From assembly GCA_945903675.1 (NCBI GenBank), contig CAMDOP010000200.1:1-6035 (forward strand): DNA of 6,035 nucleotides, written 5' to 3'. The notes under the pieces were generated by a model. That model was given only the letters and a program-made list of their open reading frames with translations. It did no database searches and was not told where the DNA came from. This stretch comes from Crenothrix polyspora. Lineage in GTDB: Bacteria > Pseudomonadota > Gammaproteobacteria > Methylococcales > Methylomonadaceae. The translations under genes and the position numbers were made by a program. Every line of letters starts with the position of its first letter. The stretch's first letter is position 1. This document shows, piece after piece, positions 1 through 6,035 of the stretch.

Positions 1-100
1 TGATCAACCCCGATGTTAATAGAGTGATGACGAAGAAGGCGGCAACAATTCGATTGAGAAATATACGGTTTTCTAAAGAGTGATCTTTAATGGTATACAT
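1..100 (-). CDS. mrdA: Penicillin-binding protein 2 (MrdA), N-terminal fragment
   Basis: This is the first 33 codons of a gene that continues beyond the left edge. The translation starts MYTIKDHSLENRIFLNR and runs into a hydrophobic stretch (VAAFFVITLLTSGLI). That matches the short cytoplasmic tail and single signal-anchor helix of PBP2 in gammaproteobacteria. PBP2 is the elongasome transpeptidase that cross-links peptidoglycan in the periplasm, working with the glycosyltransferase RodA. The catalytic domains are outside the window, so the call rests on the N-terminus plus its place directly after mreD, a common order (mreBCD-mrdA-rodA). The gap to the mreD stop is 12 bases, which suggests co-transcription. 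The Shine-Dalgarno is weak (only an AAAG close to the ATG), so its translation may depend on coupling to mreD. Confidence 0.85.
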   Translation of the reverse strand, partial: MYTIKDHSLENRIFLNRIVAAFFVITLLTSGLI

Positions 101-112
101 GCTTTGTGACTT

Positions 113-601
113 TTATCTAAAGCGTGGTGGTAAGCGAACTAGTCGTAAGACTCCATAAACGATGGGCCAAACAAGTGTGCCACTGAAAACAGGGAACCAA
201 AAAGCAGCGTGTAATTGTGCGGGATGCTGTATGTTTTTTATGAAGAAAAGTAATAAGTGAGAGAGCAGTAGGCAAAAGAAAATAAACAGGCCTTGTTGTA
301 GCATTGGAAAATTACGTAATCTTTTATGTAAATTAAGGCATAAATAAATAACTAATGCATAAGCTAAAGCATATTGTCCTAGAAATCGGCCTGTTAAAAC
401 ATCAGTTAATAAACCAAAAGTCCAAGCGTGAAAAATACCGGCACGTTCAGGTAGAGTAAGAGACCAATATATTAATGTAAGTAATACCCAGTCTGGATTG
501 AAATCCGCCATATTTCCAGGTAAAGGGACTATTCGTAAGCACATAGCTAGAGCTAAGGTTATTGAAATATGAATAAAGCCTGACGTATTATTTGTTTTCA
601 T
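113..601 (-). CDS. mreD: Rod shape-determining membrane protein MreD
   Basis: This gene encodes a 162-residue integral inner-membrane protein, the usual MreD length. It is hydrophobic throughout, with about five or six helices at roughly residues 9-26, 36-50, 57-73, 76-92, 101-122 and 133-153. Family-typical segments are visible: NPDWVLLTLIYW (35-46) followed by LPER (50-53), GLLTDVLTGRFLG (63-75) and a VWPIVYGVLR segment near the C-terminus. MreD binds MreC in the membrane and helps link cytoplasmic MreB to the cell-wall synthesis complex. The basic C-terminus (LPPRFR) is probably cytoplasmic. The ATG lies inside the end of mreC, giving a 14-base overlap, so translational coupling to mreC is likely. 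There is no strong Shine-Dalgarno; an AGAAG-like stretch inside mreC is the best candidate. Confidence 0.95.
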   Translation of the reverse strand: MKTNNTSGFIHISITLALAMCLRIVPLPGNMADFNPDWVLLTLIYWSLTLPERAGIFHAWTFGLLTDVLTGRFLGQYALAYALVIYLCLNLHKRLRNFPMLQQGLFIFFCLLLSHLLLFFIKNIQHPAQLHAAFWFPVFSGTLVWPIVYGVLRLVRLPPRFR

Positions 602-1475
602 GGTTAGTGGCTTCTAACTTATTTTCTGTCGGCTTGGAAATTAATGGCACTGGCGTTGACTTACTCCAAACTATCATGAGTTCACGATTTCTATCCAATA
701 AGGCTTTAGGTGTGGCAGTCACGGTAGTAAATGCTTTGTTAGGTTGGGGTATGAATTCATCAACAATGGCGACAGGATAGCCATGCGGAAAGTTTCCGCC
801 TAGTCCCGATGTAATGAGTAAATCTCCTGGATGTATATCAGCGTTACTCGGTAAAAAAGGTAAAATTAACTTATTTGTTTGGCCACTACCTACGGCGATA
901 GTTAATAAGCCGTTACGGTTGACTTGAACTGGAATGGCGTGATTAGGGTCAGTAATCAGCATGATTTCAGATGTCATGGGTAAGGCGCGAAAAACTTGAC
1001 CAACAACACCATTTGCATCTAAAACTGGTTGTTGAGCATGTACGCCAAAACGAGTGCCTTTATTAACAACAACAATATGTTCGTAAGGAGCCATATTGAC
1101 GGATAATAGTTCTGCAACTAATACTTGCTCTCCTAATTTAAATGAGTTTTCAAGTAGTGCTCTTAAACGAATATTTTCTTGTTCTAAGGCTGAAAATTTA
1201 AGTAATCTTGCCTGATGCACAAGTTGTTCCTCACGTAAGTTTTGATTCTCTTTTTTTAAATTTAGATAGGAGTTGATAGAGTCGCCTGTTTGTTCAAGCG
1301 CTACTGAGGGTATATTAACTAAGTATTTTAAAGGGTCGACAAGAAACGATAAGGTACTGCGCAGTGAATTAATGCTAGGGCTTTTTTGGTCCAGTACCAA
1401 TAATGTAATTGAAGCAAGTACGGCTACCAGTAAGCGGGTATTGATAGAGGGGCCGGTGGCAAATATAAGTTTTAT
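588..1475 (-). CDS. mreC: Rod shape-determining protein MreC, apparently with an ATA start codon
   Basis: MreC is a single-pass inner-membrane protein whose periplasmic part joins MreB/MreD to PBP2. The reading frame from 1475 gives 295 residues. It has a short cytoplasmic tail (KLIFATGPSINTR), a membrane helix at about 15-28 (LLVAVLASITLLVL), a coiled coil at about 63-111, and the beta-domain core. Conserved core pieces include VVNKGTRFGV, NGVVGQV and ITSGLGGNFPHGYPVAIV. The first conventional start in frame is TTG at 1398-1400, but it falls at residue 26 and would delete most of the anchor helix. The tail before it aligns by eye with the E. coli MreC N-terminus (MKPIFSRGPSLQIR). No ATG, GTG or TTG occurs between the upstream stop (1524-1526) and that TTG. 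ATA at 1473-1475 sits exactly where the family's Met is expected and follows GAGG by eight bases. Identity is certain; the start is inferred and could reflect a sequence error. Confidence 0.88.
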   Translation of the reverse strand: MKLIFATGPSINTRLLVAVLASITLLVLDQKSPSINSLRSTLSFLVDPLKYLVNIPSVALEQTGDSINSYLNLKKENQNLREEQLVHQARLLKFSALEQENIRLRALLENSFKLGEQVLVAELLSVNMAPYEHIVVVNKGTRFGVHAQQPVLDANGVVGQVFRALPMTSEIMLITDPNHAIPVQVNRNGLLTIAVGSGQTNKLILPFLPSNADIHPGDLLITSGLGGNFPHGYPVAIVDEFIPQPNKAFTTVTATPKALLDRNRELMIVWSKSTPVPLISKPTENKLEATNHENK

Positions 1476-1483
1476 AGCAGATG

Positions 1484-1487
1484 CCTC
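1484..1487 (-). promoter_or_regulatory. Shine-Dalgarno (GAGG) that places the mreC start at ATA
   Basis: On the minus strand GAGG is followed by eight bases (CATCTGCT) and then ATA AAA CTT ATA TTT. Four complementary bases at this spacing are a normal ribosome-binding arrangement. No comparable site precedes the alternative TTG at 1398-1400 or the in-frame ATT at 1515-1517. The site therefore supports initiation at 1475. The GAGG also overlaps an out-of-frame ATG (1487-1489) that opens a five-codon reading frame. Confidence 0.55.
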
Positions 1488-1512
1488 ATAGTAGTGCGGT
1501 AACTCTAAGCTT

Positions 1513-1572
1513 GTAATGTGGTTTTAATTAAAATTTTCGCTAAAAGCTAAGTTCCTGATAATGACACATTAC
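1513..1572. repeat. Spaced inverted repeat GTAATGTG / CACATTAC
   Basis: GTAATGTG at 1513-1520 is the exact reverse complement of CACATTAC at 1565-1572, with 44 bases between. The inner segment is very AT-rich and contains the 12-base palindrome TTTTAATTAAAA (1522-1533) and a small TTTT-CGCT-AAAA stem (1534-1545). The right arm is one base from the neighbouring strong hairpin. The mreC leader RNA could therefore fold into two consecutive stems. Eight-base arms in AT-rich DNA can arise by chance, so no function is assigned. Confidence 0.35.
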
Positions 1573-1573
1573 T

Positions 1574-1610
1574 ACTCCCTACAAAAAGTTATTAAGCTTT
1601 TATAGGGAGT
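1574..1610. other. Strong hairpin in the mreB-mreC gap
   Basis: ACTCCCTA (1574-1581) pairs perfectly with TAGGGAGT (1603-1610). Inside it, AAAAG (1585-1589) can pair with CTTTT around an AT-rich loop of about eight bases, giving a roughly 13-pair stem with a small internal loop. The hairpin lies 43 bases past the mreB stop in the transcribed direction. It is not followed by a T-run on either strand, so it is not a standard intrinsic terminator. In the mreB-mreC transcript it could stabilise the 3' end of the mreB message, act as an RNase processing site or attenuate read-through. That role is inference; the pairing itself is directly visible. Confidence 0.6.
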
Positions 1611-1652
1611 TAGGATGAAATTTAAGCCGAAAAGCAATTGCTAAGAATCTAG

Positions 1653-2699
1653 TTATTCTAATGAAAAGTTTGAAAGACCTTTTTTATCTAACATTTCTAA
1701 TATCATGCCACCGCCTCTAGCGACACAAGTAAGAGGGTCATCAGCGATATGTACCGGTAAACCAGTTTCTTCTGCTATTAATAAATCAATATTTTTCAAT
1801 AAAGCGCCACCCCCAGTCAAATAAATGCCGCGAGTTGCAACGTCAGATCCTAATTCAGGTGGAGTTTGTTCGAGTGCAACTTTTACTGCTCTTACTATAC
1901 CAGAAAGAGGTTCTTGTAAGGCTTCCAATACTTCATTGCTATTTACCGTAAAACTACGAGGTACACCTTCGGTTAAGTTTCTTCCCTTAACTTCAATTTC
2001 TTTGACTTCGTTAGCAGGGTAAGCCGTGCCTATTTCCATCTTAATTCTTTCAGCGGTAGTTTCGCCAATGAGCATGCCATAATTTCTACGTACGTAATTA
2101 ATAATGGCTTCATCAAAGCGATCACCACCAATACGTACAGAGTTTGAGTAGACTGTGCCGTTAAGAGAAATAATGGCAACTTCTGAGGTGCCTCCACCTA
2201 TATCCAAAACCATAGAGCCACTGGCTTGATCAACAGGCAAACCTGCGCCCACGGCAGCTGATATGGGTTCTTCGATAAGGTAAACCTCGCGGGCACCAGC
2301 CATTGCAGCAGATTCTCTAATGGCGCGGCGTTCAACTTGAGTTGAGCCACAAGGCACACAAATTAGAATACGTGGACTAGGTCGTAACCAACGATTTTTC
2401 TTATGAACTTTTTCAATAAAAAAACGTAGCATACGTTCTGTGATAGCAAAATCAGCAATGACACCATCTTTTAAAGGACGTATCGCTGTGATATTACCAG
2501 GCGTGCGCCCTAACATTTGTTTAGCTTCAGTGCCTACAGCAGCAATTGTTTTAGAACCACGAATTTTATCATCTTTAATCGCAACAACTGAGGGTTCATT
2601 CAGTACGAGTCCTTGTCCTGGAATATAGATCAACGTATTAGTGGTACCGAGGTCTATCGAAAGGTCATTAGAGAAAAGACCGCGAATTCGTTTGAACAT
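1653..2699 (-). CDS. mreB: Rod shape-determining actin-like protein MreB
   Basis: This is a full-length 348-residue MreB, the size of the E. coli protein and closely similar by eye across its whole length. MreB binds ATP, polymerises into membrane-associated filaments in the cytoplasm and steers lateral-wall synthesis through MreC, MreD, RodZ, RodA and PBP2. The actin-fold nucleotide-binding motifs are intact: phosphate-1 loop DLGTTNT (16-22), LIEEP (141-145), phosphate-2 loop DIGGGTSE (166-173) and adenosine motif LTGGGALL (294-301). The N-terminal MFKRIRGLF is amphipathic and basic, as expected for the membrane-targeting helix. The ATG at 2697-2699 follows AAAGGA, with AGGA 11 bases upstream (2711-2714), a slightly long spacing. 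It is the first gene of the minus-strand operon, separated from mreC by 177 bases, unlike the overlapping or nearly abutting genes downstream. Confidence 0.98.
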   Translation of the reverse strand: MFKRIRGLFSNDLSIDLGTTNTLIYIPGQGLVLNEPSVVAIKDDKIRGSKTIAAVGTEAKQMLGRTPGNITAIRPLKDGVIADFAITERMLRFFIEKVHKKNRWLRPSPRILICVPCGSTQVERRAIRESAAMAGAREVYLIEEPISAAVGAGLPVDQASGSMVLDIGGGTSEVAIISLNGTVYSNSVRIGGDRFDEAIINYVRRNYGMLIGETTAERIKMEIGTAYPANEVKEIEVKGRNLTEGVPRSFTVNSNEVLEALQEPLSGIVRAVKVALEQTPPELGSDVATRGIYLTGGGALLKNIDLLIAEETGLPVHIADDPLTCVARGGGMILEMLDKKGLSNFSLE

Positions 2700-2799
2700 T
2701 TTTAGCTGTTTCCTTTAAACAATGTTTTTTCAGATTTATAGACGATACTCTATCAATCCAGCGAGTATTTAAGCAAGATGTAACTAAGATAATTGTAGT

Positions 2800-2828
2800 A
2801 ATATACGCGGCAAAGATGAGAGATACAA
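2800..2828 (-). promoter_or_regulatory. Candidate mreB promoter P2
   Basis: On the minus strand TTGTAT (2823-2828) and TATATT (2800-2805) are separated by exactly 17 bases. The -10 matches consensus at five of six positions and the -35 at three of six. It lies about 45 bases downstream of P1 and would give a leader of roughly 95 bases. E. coli mreB is, as far as I recall, also served by more than one promoter, so tandem promoters are plausible. The AT-rich surroundings make chance matches likely. Confidence 0.35.
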
Positions 2829-2845
2829 GATGAAATGTGGCGAGC

Positions 2846-2874
2846 ATTATAACAGTCATGTCTTGTGGAGACAG
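2846..2874 (-). promoter_or_regulatory. Candidate mreB promoter P1 (extended -10)
   Basis: Read on the minus strand, TGTTATAAT (2846-2854) is a perfect extended -10 element: TATAAT preceded by TG and one base. A weak -35 (CTGTCT, 2869-2874) lies 17 bases upstream. An eight-base A-tract (2885-2892 on this strand) falls at about -46 to -53, where an UP element would sit. The predicted transcript starts near 2839 and would carry a leader of about 140 bases before the mreB ATG. An extended -10 can compensate for a poor -35. This is the best promoter I can see for the mre operon, but it is untested. Confidence 0.55.
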
Positions 2875-2963
2875 AAAACAATCGTTTTTTTTGTGTGCAG
2901 CTAGTCTAATAATTGCATTTCGATAAATAAAATATTGATCGTTAGCTTGTTTAAAACTAAACG

Positions 2964-2970
2964 AAGGAGA
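2964..2970 (+). promoter_or_regulatory. Shine-Dalgarno that fixes the gatC start
   Basis: AAGGAGA lies six bases before ATG at 2977-2979. This strong site selects that ATG over the in-frame ATG at 2935, which would add 14 non-family residues (MIVSLFKTKRRREH) and has no ribosome-binding site. Confidence 0.85.
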
Positions 2971-2976
2971 GAACAT

Positions 2977-3264
2977 ATGTCATTAACTGCAGATGATGTA
3001 AATAAGATTGCGCATTTGGCACGACTAGGAATAGATAAACAAGATGTAGCAGCCTATGCCAATGATTTATCCGGTATGCTGGATTTAATGACCAGAATGA
3101 GTGAAGTCAATACTGATGATGTAGAGCCCATGGCACATCCCATGGATCAAGCGCAACGTTTAAGAGCCGATGTAGTCACTGAATTAAATCATCGAGAAGC
3201 CTTTCAGTCGATAGCGCCACAAGTAGAAGCGGGACTTTATTTAGTTCCTAAAGTGATTGAATAA
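2977..3264 (+). CDS. gatC: Asp/Glu-tRNA amidotransferase subunit C (GatC)
   Basis: This 95-residue protein is the normal GatC length. It has no catalytic site: GatC wraps around GatA and stabilises the GatA-GatB interface of the GatCAB amidotransferase in the cytoplasm. Family-typical features are the N-terminal helix with ADDVNKIAHLARL, a region containing VEPMAHPM near the middle, and the C-terminal ending APQVEAGLYLVPKVIE. It is the first gene of a tight plus-strand operon, with 14 bases to gatA. Its leader shares the divergent region with mreB. I could not find a convincing promoter for it; a weak possibility is a T-rich -35 near 2885 with TAATAA at 2907-2912. Confidence 0.96.
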   Translation: MSLTADDVNKIAHLARLGIDKQDVAAYANDLSGMLDLMTRMSEVNTDDVEPMAHPMDQAQRLRADVVTELNHREAFQSIAPQVEAGLYLVPKVIE

Positions 3265-3278
3265 GGGATAAATATTTC

Positions 3279-4730
3279 ATGCATACTAAAACACTCATCG
3301 AAATAAGTTTAGACTTACAGGCGAAGACCTATTCTAGTGTAGAGCTTACACAGTTCTTTTTAAATCGAATCGATCAGCATCAACAACTTAACAGTTATAT
3401 TACAGTGACTCCAGAACTGGCTTTGGCTCAGGCTAAAGCTGCAGATCAACGACTAGCTAACGGCACGTCAGATCTATTAACGGGCATACCCATTGCTCAA
3501 AAAGATATTTTTTGTACTCAGGGCGTAATAACGACCTGTGGCTCTAAAATGTTAGCTAATTTTAATGCACCTTATAATGCGACCGTTGTAGAAAAATTTA
3601 ATCAGGCCGGTGCGGTCATGTTAGGTAAGCTCAATATGGATGAGTTTGCTATGGGCTCTTCTAATGAAACGAGTTATTTCGGCTCTGTTAAAAATCCTTG
3701 GAACATTAATACCGTTCCTGGTGGCTCATCGGGTGGTTCGGCTGCTGCGGTTTCTGCAAGATTGGCTGTTTGTGCTACAGGTACCGATACTGGTGGCTCT
3801 ATTCGTCAGCCAGCTGCTTTGTGCGGTATTACTGGCTTAAAACCAACCTATGGTCTTGTGTCGCGCTATGGCATGATTGCTTATGCGTCTAGTCTGGATC
3901 AAGGCGGCCCCATGACACGCAGTGCTGAAGACGCTGCCATTATGTTGCAAACGATGGCCGGTTTTGATGAAAAAGACTCAACCAGTGTCAATATACCTGT
4001 TCCTGATTACCGCGCGGGCTTAAACAAATCCTTAGTGGGTTTAAAAATTGGTTTACCTAAAGAATTTTTTGGTGAAGGTTTAGATGAAAATGTCGCTGCA
4101 ACTTTGGCTGCCGCTATAGCTGAATATCGTAAGCTAGGCGCCGAAATAATAGACATCTCAATGCCTAATCTAAAATTAGCGATTCCCGCCTATTACGTCA
4201 TTGCTCCGGCAGAATGTTCCGCAAATTTATCGCGTTTTGATGGTGTGCGTTATGGTTATCGTTGTGATAACCCTGTTGATTTAACCGATCTTTATACGCG
4301 TTCGCGTGGAGAAGGCTTTGGTAAAGAAGTTAAGCGTCGCATACTCATGGGTACTTATGCCTTATCTACGGGTTATTACGATGCGTATTATTTAAAAGCA
4401 CAAAAAATTCGTCGCTTAATCAGTGAAGACTTCAAAGCCGCATTAGCCACCGTCGATGTCATCATGGGTCCAGTAACACCCGGTACCGCTTTTGGTATTG
4501 GAGAGAAAATGGATGATCCTATTGCCATGTATCTTTCAGATATTTATACCATTGCCATTAATCTTGCCGGCGTGCCTGCTATGTCGATTCCTGCCGGCTT
4601 TGTCGCGGGTATGCCAGTTGGCTTGCAATTGATTGGTGATTATTTTTCTGAAGATCGATTGTTGAACATTGCCCATCAGTATCAACAAGTGACGGATTGG
4701 CACAACTTTATACCTACTGGTTTTGAATAA
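3279..4730 (+). CDS. gatA: Asp/Glu-tRNA amidotransferase subunit A (GatA), glutamine amidase
   Basis: This is a 483-residue amidase-signature enzyme of the usual GatA length. It hydrolyses glutamine, and the ammonia is channelled to GatB for amidation of misacylated tRNA. The Ser-cisSer-Lys triad can be read directly: Lys75 in AQKD, cis-Ser150 in VPGGSSGGS, and nucleophile Ser174 in GTDTGGSIRQPA. Each lies four residues before its counterpart in S. aureus GatA (79, 154, 178). The downstream ITGLKPTYG and SLDQGGPM segments are typical and place the enzyme in GatA rather than a generic amidase. No truncation or missing residue was seen. The ATG is preceded by an AGGGAT-like site overlapping the gatC stop, with a spacing of about ten bases. 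The stop TAA overlaps the Shine-Dalgarno of gatB. Confidence 0.97.
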   Translation: MHTKTLIEISLDLQAKTYSSVELTQFFLNRIDQHQQLNSYITVTPELALAQAKAADQRLANGTSDLLTGIPIAQKDIFCTQGVITTCGSKMLANFNAPYNATVVEKFNQAGAVMLGKLNMDEFAMGSSNETSYFGSVKNPWNINTVPGGSSGGSAAAVSARLAVCATGTDTGGSIRQPAALCGITGLKPTYGLVSRYGMIAYASSLDQGGPMTRSAEDAAIMLQTMAGFDEKDSTSVNIPVPDYRAGLNKSLVGLKIGLPKEFFGEGLDENVAATLAAAIAEYRKLGAEIIDISMPNLKLAIPAYYVIAPAECSANLSRFDGVRYGYRCDNPVDLTDLYTRSRGEGFGKEVKRRILMGTYALSTGYYDAYYLKAQKIRRLISEDFKAALATVDVIMGPVTPGTAFGIGEKMDDPIAMYLSDIYTIAINLAGVPAMSIPAGFVAGMPVGLQLIGDYFSEDRLLNIAHQYQQVTDWHNFIPTGFE

Positions 4731-4740
4731 GGAGATAACA

Positions 4741-6035
4741 ATGGAATGGGAAACAGTCATCGGTTTAGAAGTGCATGCGCAACTCGCTACACGCTCAAAA
4801 ATATTTTCGGGAGCCGCCACAGCTTATGGTGCAGAACCTAATACTCAGGCTTGCGCAGTTGATTTAGGCTTGCCAGGGGTGTTGCCTGTCTTAAATCAAG
4901 AAGCTGTGCGTATGGCAGTCATATTCGGCATGGCTATTGAGGCACATATTGCTCCTTATTCAGTCTTTGCCAGAAAAAACTACTTTTATCCTGATTTACC
5001 TAAAGGCTATCAGATCAGTCAGATGGATCATCCGATAGTTGGCGTAGGGCATTTAGATATAAATATTGATGGCGTGATTAAACGCATCGGCGTTACTCGT
5101 GCGCATTTAGAAGAAGATGCAGGTAAATCGCTGCATGAAGATTTTCATGGCTTGACGGGTATCGACTTAAATCGTGCCGGCACACCCTTATTGGAAATTG
5201 TTTCTGAGCCGGATATGCGCTCTGCTAAAGAAGCCGTCGCTTATATGCGTAAACTGCATGAATTAGTGCGATATCTGGGTATTTGTGATGGCAATATGCA
5301 GGAAGGTTCTTTTCGCTGTGATGCCAACGTATCGGTGCGCCCTAAAGGCCAAGCAGAATTTGGTACGCGTGCTGAAATTAAAAACATCAATTCTTTTAAG
5401 TTTGTAGAAAAAGCCATCAATCATGAAGTAGAAAGGCAAATAGCCTTGATAGAAAGCGGCGGTAAAATCGTACAAGAAACCCGCTTATATGATTCGGTAA
5501 AAGATGAAACGCGCTCTATGCGTAGCAAAGAAGAAGCCAACGATTACCGCTACTTCCCGGATCCAGATTTATTACCCGTCATTATTGATGAAGCTTTTAA
5601 AGCGCAGATTAAAGCGGAGTTACCTGAATTACCAGAGGCTAAAAAGCAACGCTTTAAAACAGATTATCAATTAGATGAAGAGAGCATAGCCATACTTACG
5701 ACTAGCCGTCCATTGGCAGATTATTTTGAAGCCGTGTATAAAAAGTCAGGTTGTGAAGCTAAGCTTTGTGCTAATTGGATTACTGGCGATTTGTCGGCGG
5801 CACTTAATAAAGCCGGCTTAGAGATTAACGCATCACCGATTAATGATGAGCGTTTATCCGGTTTATTAGCGCGGATTAGTGACAATACCATTTCCGGAAA
5901 AATAGCCAAGCAGGTGTTTGAGCTTCTATGGCAATCAACTGCTAACGCAGATGACATTATCGCTGAACAAGGCTTAACTCAAATTAGCGATACGGGTGCG
6001 ATAGTGGCTATCATCGATAAAATCATCGCAGATAA
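4741..6035 (+). CDS. gatB: Asp/Glu-tRNA amidotransferase subunit B (GatB), 3' end missing
   Basis: The frame is open from the ATG to the window edge: 431 codons plus two bases, out of about 475-480 in the family, so only the C-terminal tail is missing. GatB binds the misacylated tRNA, phosphorylates its Glu or Asp side chain with ATP and amidates it with ammonia from GatA. Visible family blocks are VIGLEVHAQL (6-15), ARKNYFYPDLPKGYQISQ (77-94), HLEEDAGK (122-129), NRAGTPLLEIVSEPD (144-158), NMQEGSFRCDANVSVR (185-200), EIKNINSF (212-219) and DYRYFPDPDL (268-277). From about residue 300 on comes the helical and YqeY-like tail domain that holds tRNA, including ANWITGDL (344-351). The start is well set by AAGGAG (4729-4734), six bases before the ATG and overlapping the gatA stop. 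The gene gap is ten bases, consistent with coupled expression. Confidence 0.97.
   Translation, partial: MEWETVIGLEVHAQLATRSKIFSGAATAYGAEPNTQACAVDLGLPGVLPVLNQEAVRMAVIFGMAIEAHIAPYSVFARKNYFYPDLPKGYQISQMDHPIVGVGHLDINIDGVIKRIGVTRAHLEEDAGKSLHEDFHGLTGIDLNRAGTPLLEIVSEPDMRSAKEAVAYMRKLHELVRYLGICDGNMQEGSFRCDANVSVRPKGQAEFGTRAEIKNINSFKFVEKAINHEVERQIALIESGGKIVQETRLYDSVKDETRSMRSKEEANDYRYFPDPDLLPVIIDEAFKAQIKAELPELPEAKKQRFKTDYQLDEESIAILTTSRPLADYFEAVYKKSGCEAKLCANWITGDLSAALNKAGLEINASPINDERLSGLLARISDNTISGKIAKQVFELLWQSTANADDIIAEQGLTQISDTGAIVAIIDKIIAD

Noticed and set aside
588..1400. mreC starting at TTG 1398-1400 (270 residues)
   Set aside because: This start removes the cytoplasmic tail and most of the single membrane helix that MreC needs, and no Shine-Dalgarno precedes it. 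The in-frame upstream sequence matches the family N-terminus.
1574..1610. Intrinsic terminator after mreB
   Set aside because: The stem is strong but no T-run follows on either strand, and mreC, mreD and mrdA downstream need the transcript unless a separate promoter exists.
1633..1642. Ten-base palindrome AGCAATTGCT just after the mreB stop
   Set aside because: It is short with no spacer for a loop. It could be a protein-binding site, but nothing supports that and such palindromes occur by chance.
1614..1643. Nine-codon plus-strand frame (ATG AAA TTT ... TGC TAA) after an AGGGAG-like site
   Set aside because: It is too short to judge, lies antisense to the operon, and the apparent ribosome-binding site is simply the arm of the hairpin.
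2885..2912. Possible gatC promoter (T-tract as -35, TAATAA as -10)
   Set aside because: The -35 is only a run of T and the -10 is a poor match, so it cannot be separated from AT-rich background. The T-tract is better explained as the UP-like A-tract of the mreB promoter on the other strand.
2668..2976. 102-residue minus-strand reading frame upstream of and overlapping the start of mreB, with a hydrophobic middle
   Set aside because: It spans the divergent promoter region, contains the best mreB -10 element within it, has no convincing ribosome-binding site and overlaps mreB by 32 bases. The hydrophobic stretch is what AT-rich non-coding DNA often yields. I do not recognise any family.
5263..5475. 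Minus-strand frames inside gatB (5263-5475 and 5721-5957)
   Set aside because: Both lie opposite strongly conserved GatB coding sequence and are shadows of it.

Overview
The window looks like a chromosomal housekeeping region from an AT-rich gammaproteobacterium. The basis is gene content and order. A rod-shape operon on the minus strand (mreB, mreC, mreD, then the start of mrdA) diverges from a plus-strand gatC-gatA-gatB operon. To my knowledge Pseudomonas has the same mreBCD / gatCAB back-to-back layout. The GatC and MreB sequences read as ordinary gammaproteobacterial versions. The genus cannot be fixed from this window. A Methylococcales- or Legionellales-like low-GC lineage is a guess.

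Layout: 1-100 is the 5' end of mrdA (PBP2), 113-601 mreD, 588-1475 mreC and 1653-2699 mreB, all minus strand and transcribed from mreB towards mrdA. A 177-base gap (1476-1652) between mreB and mreC holds a strong hairpin and a second inverted repeat. Positions 2700-2976 are the shared divergent promoter region, with two candidate promoters for mreB. On the plus strand, 2977-3264 is gatC, 3279-4730 gatA and 4741-6035 gatB, which runs off the window about 45 residues short of the usual family length.

Function: MreB, MreC, MreD and PBP2 are core parts of the elongasome, which directs lateral-wall peptidoglycan synthesis in rods. GatA, GatB and GatC form the tRNA-dependent amidotransferase that converts misacylated Glu-tRNA(Gln) and/or Asp-tRNA(Asn) to the correct amidated form. 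Both sets are well known, and I see no mobile element, CRISPR array, RNA gene or new multi-gene system.

The most notable point is the start of mreC. The expected N-terminus, including the only membrane anchor, is encoded in frame upstream of the first conventional start codon, but it has no ATG, GTG or TTG. The best-placed initiator is an ATA codon eight bases after a GAGG Shine-Dalgarno sequence. This is either a rare non-canonical start or a sequence error or mutation.
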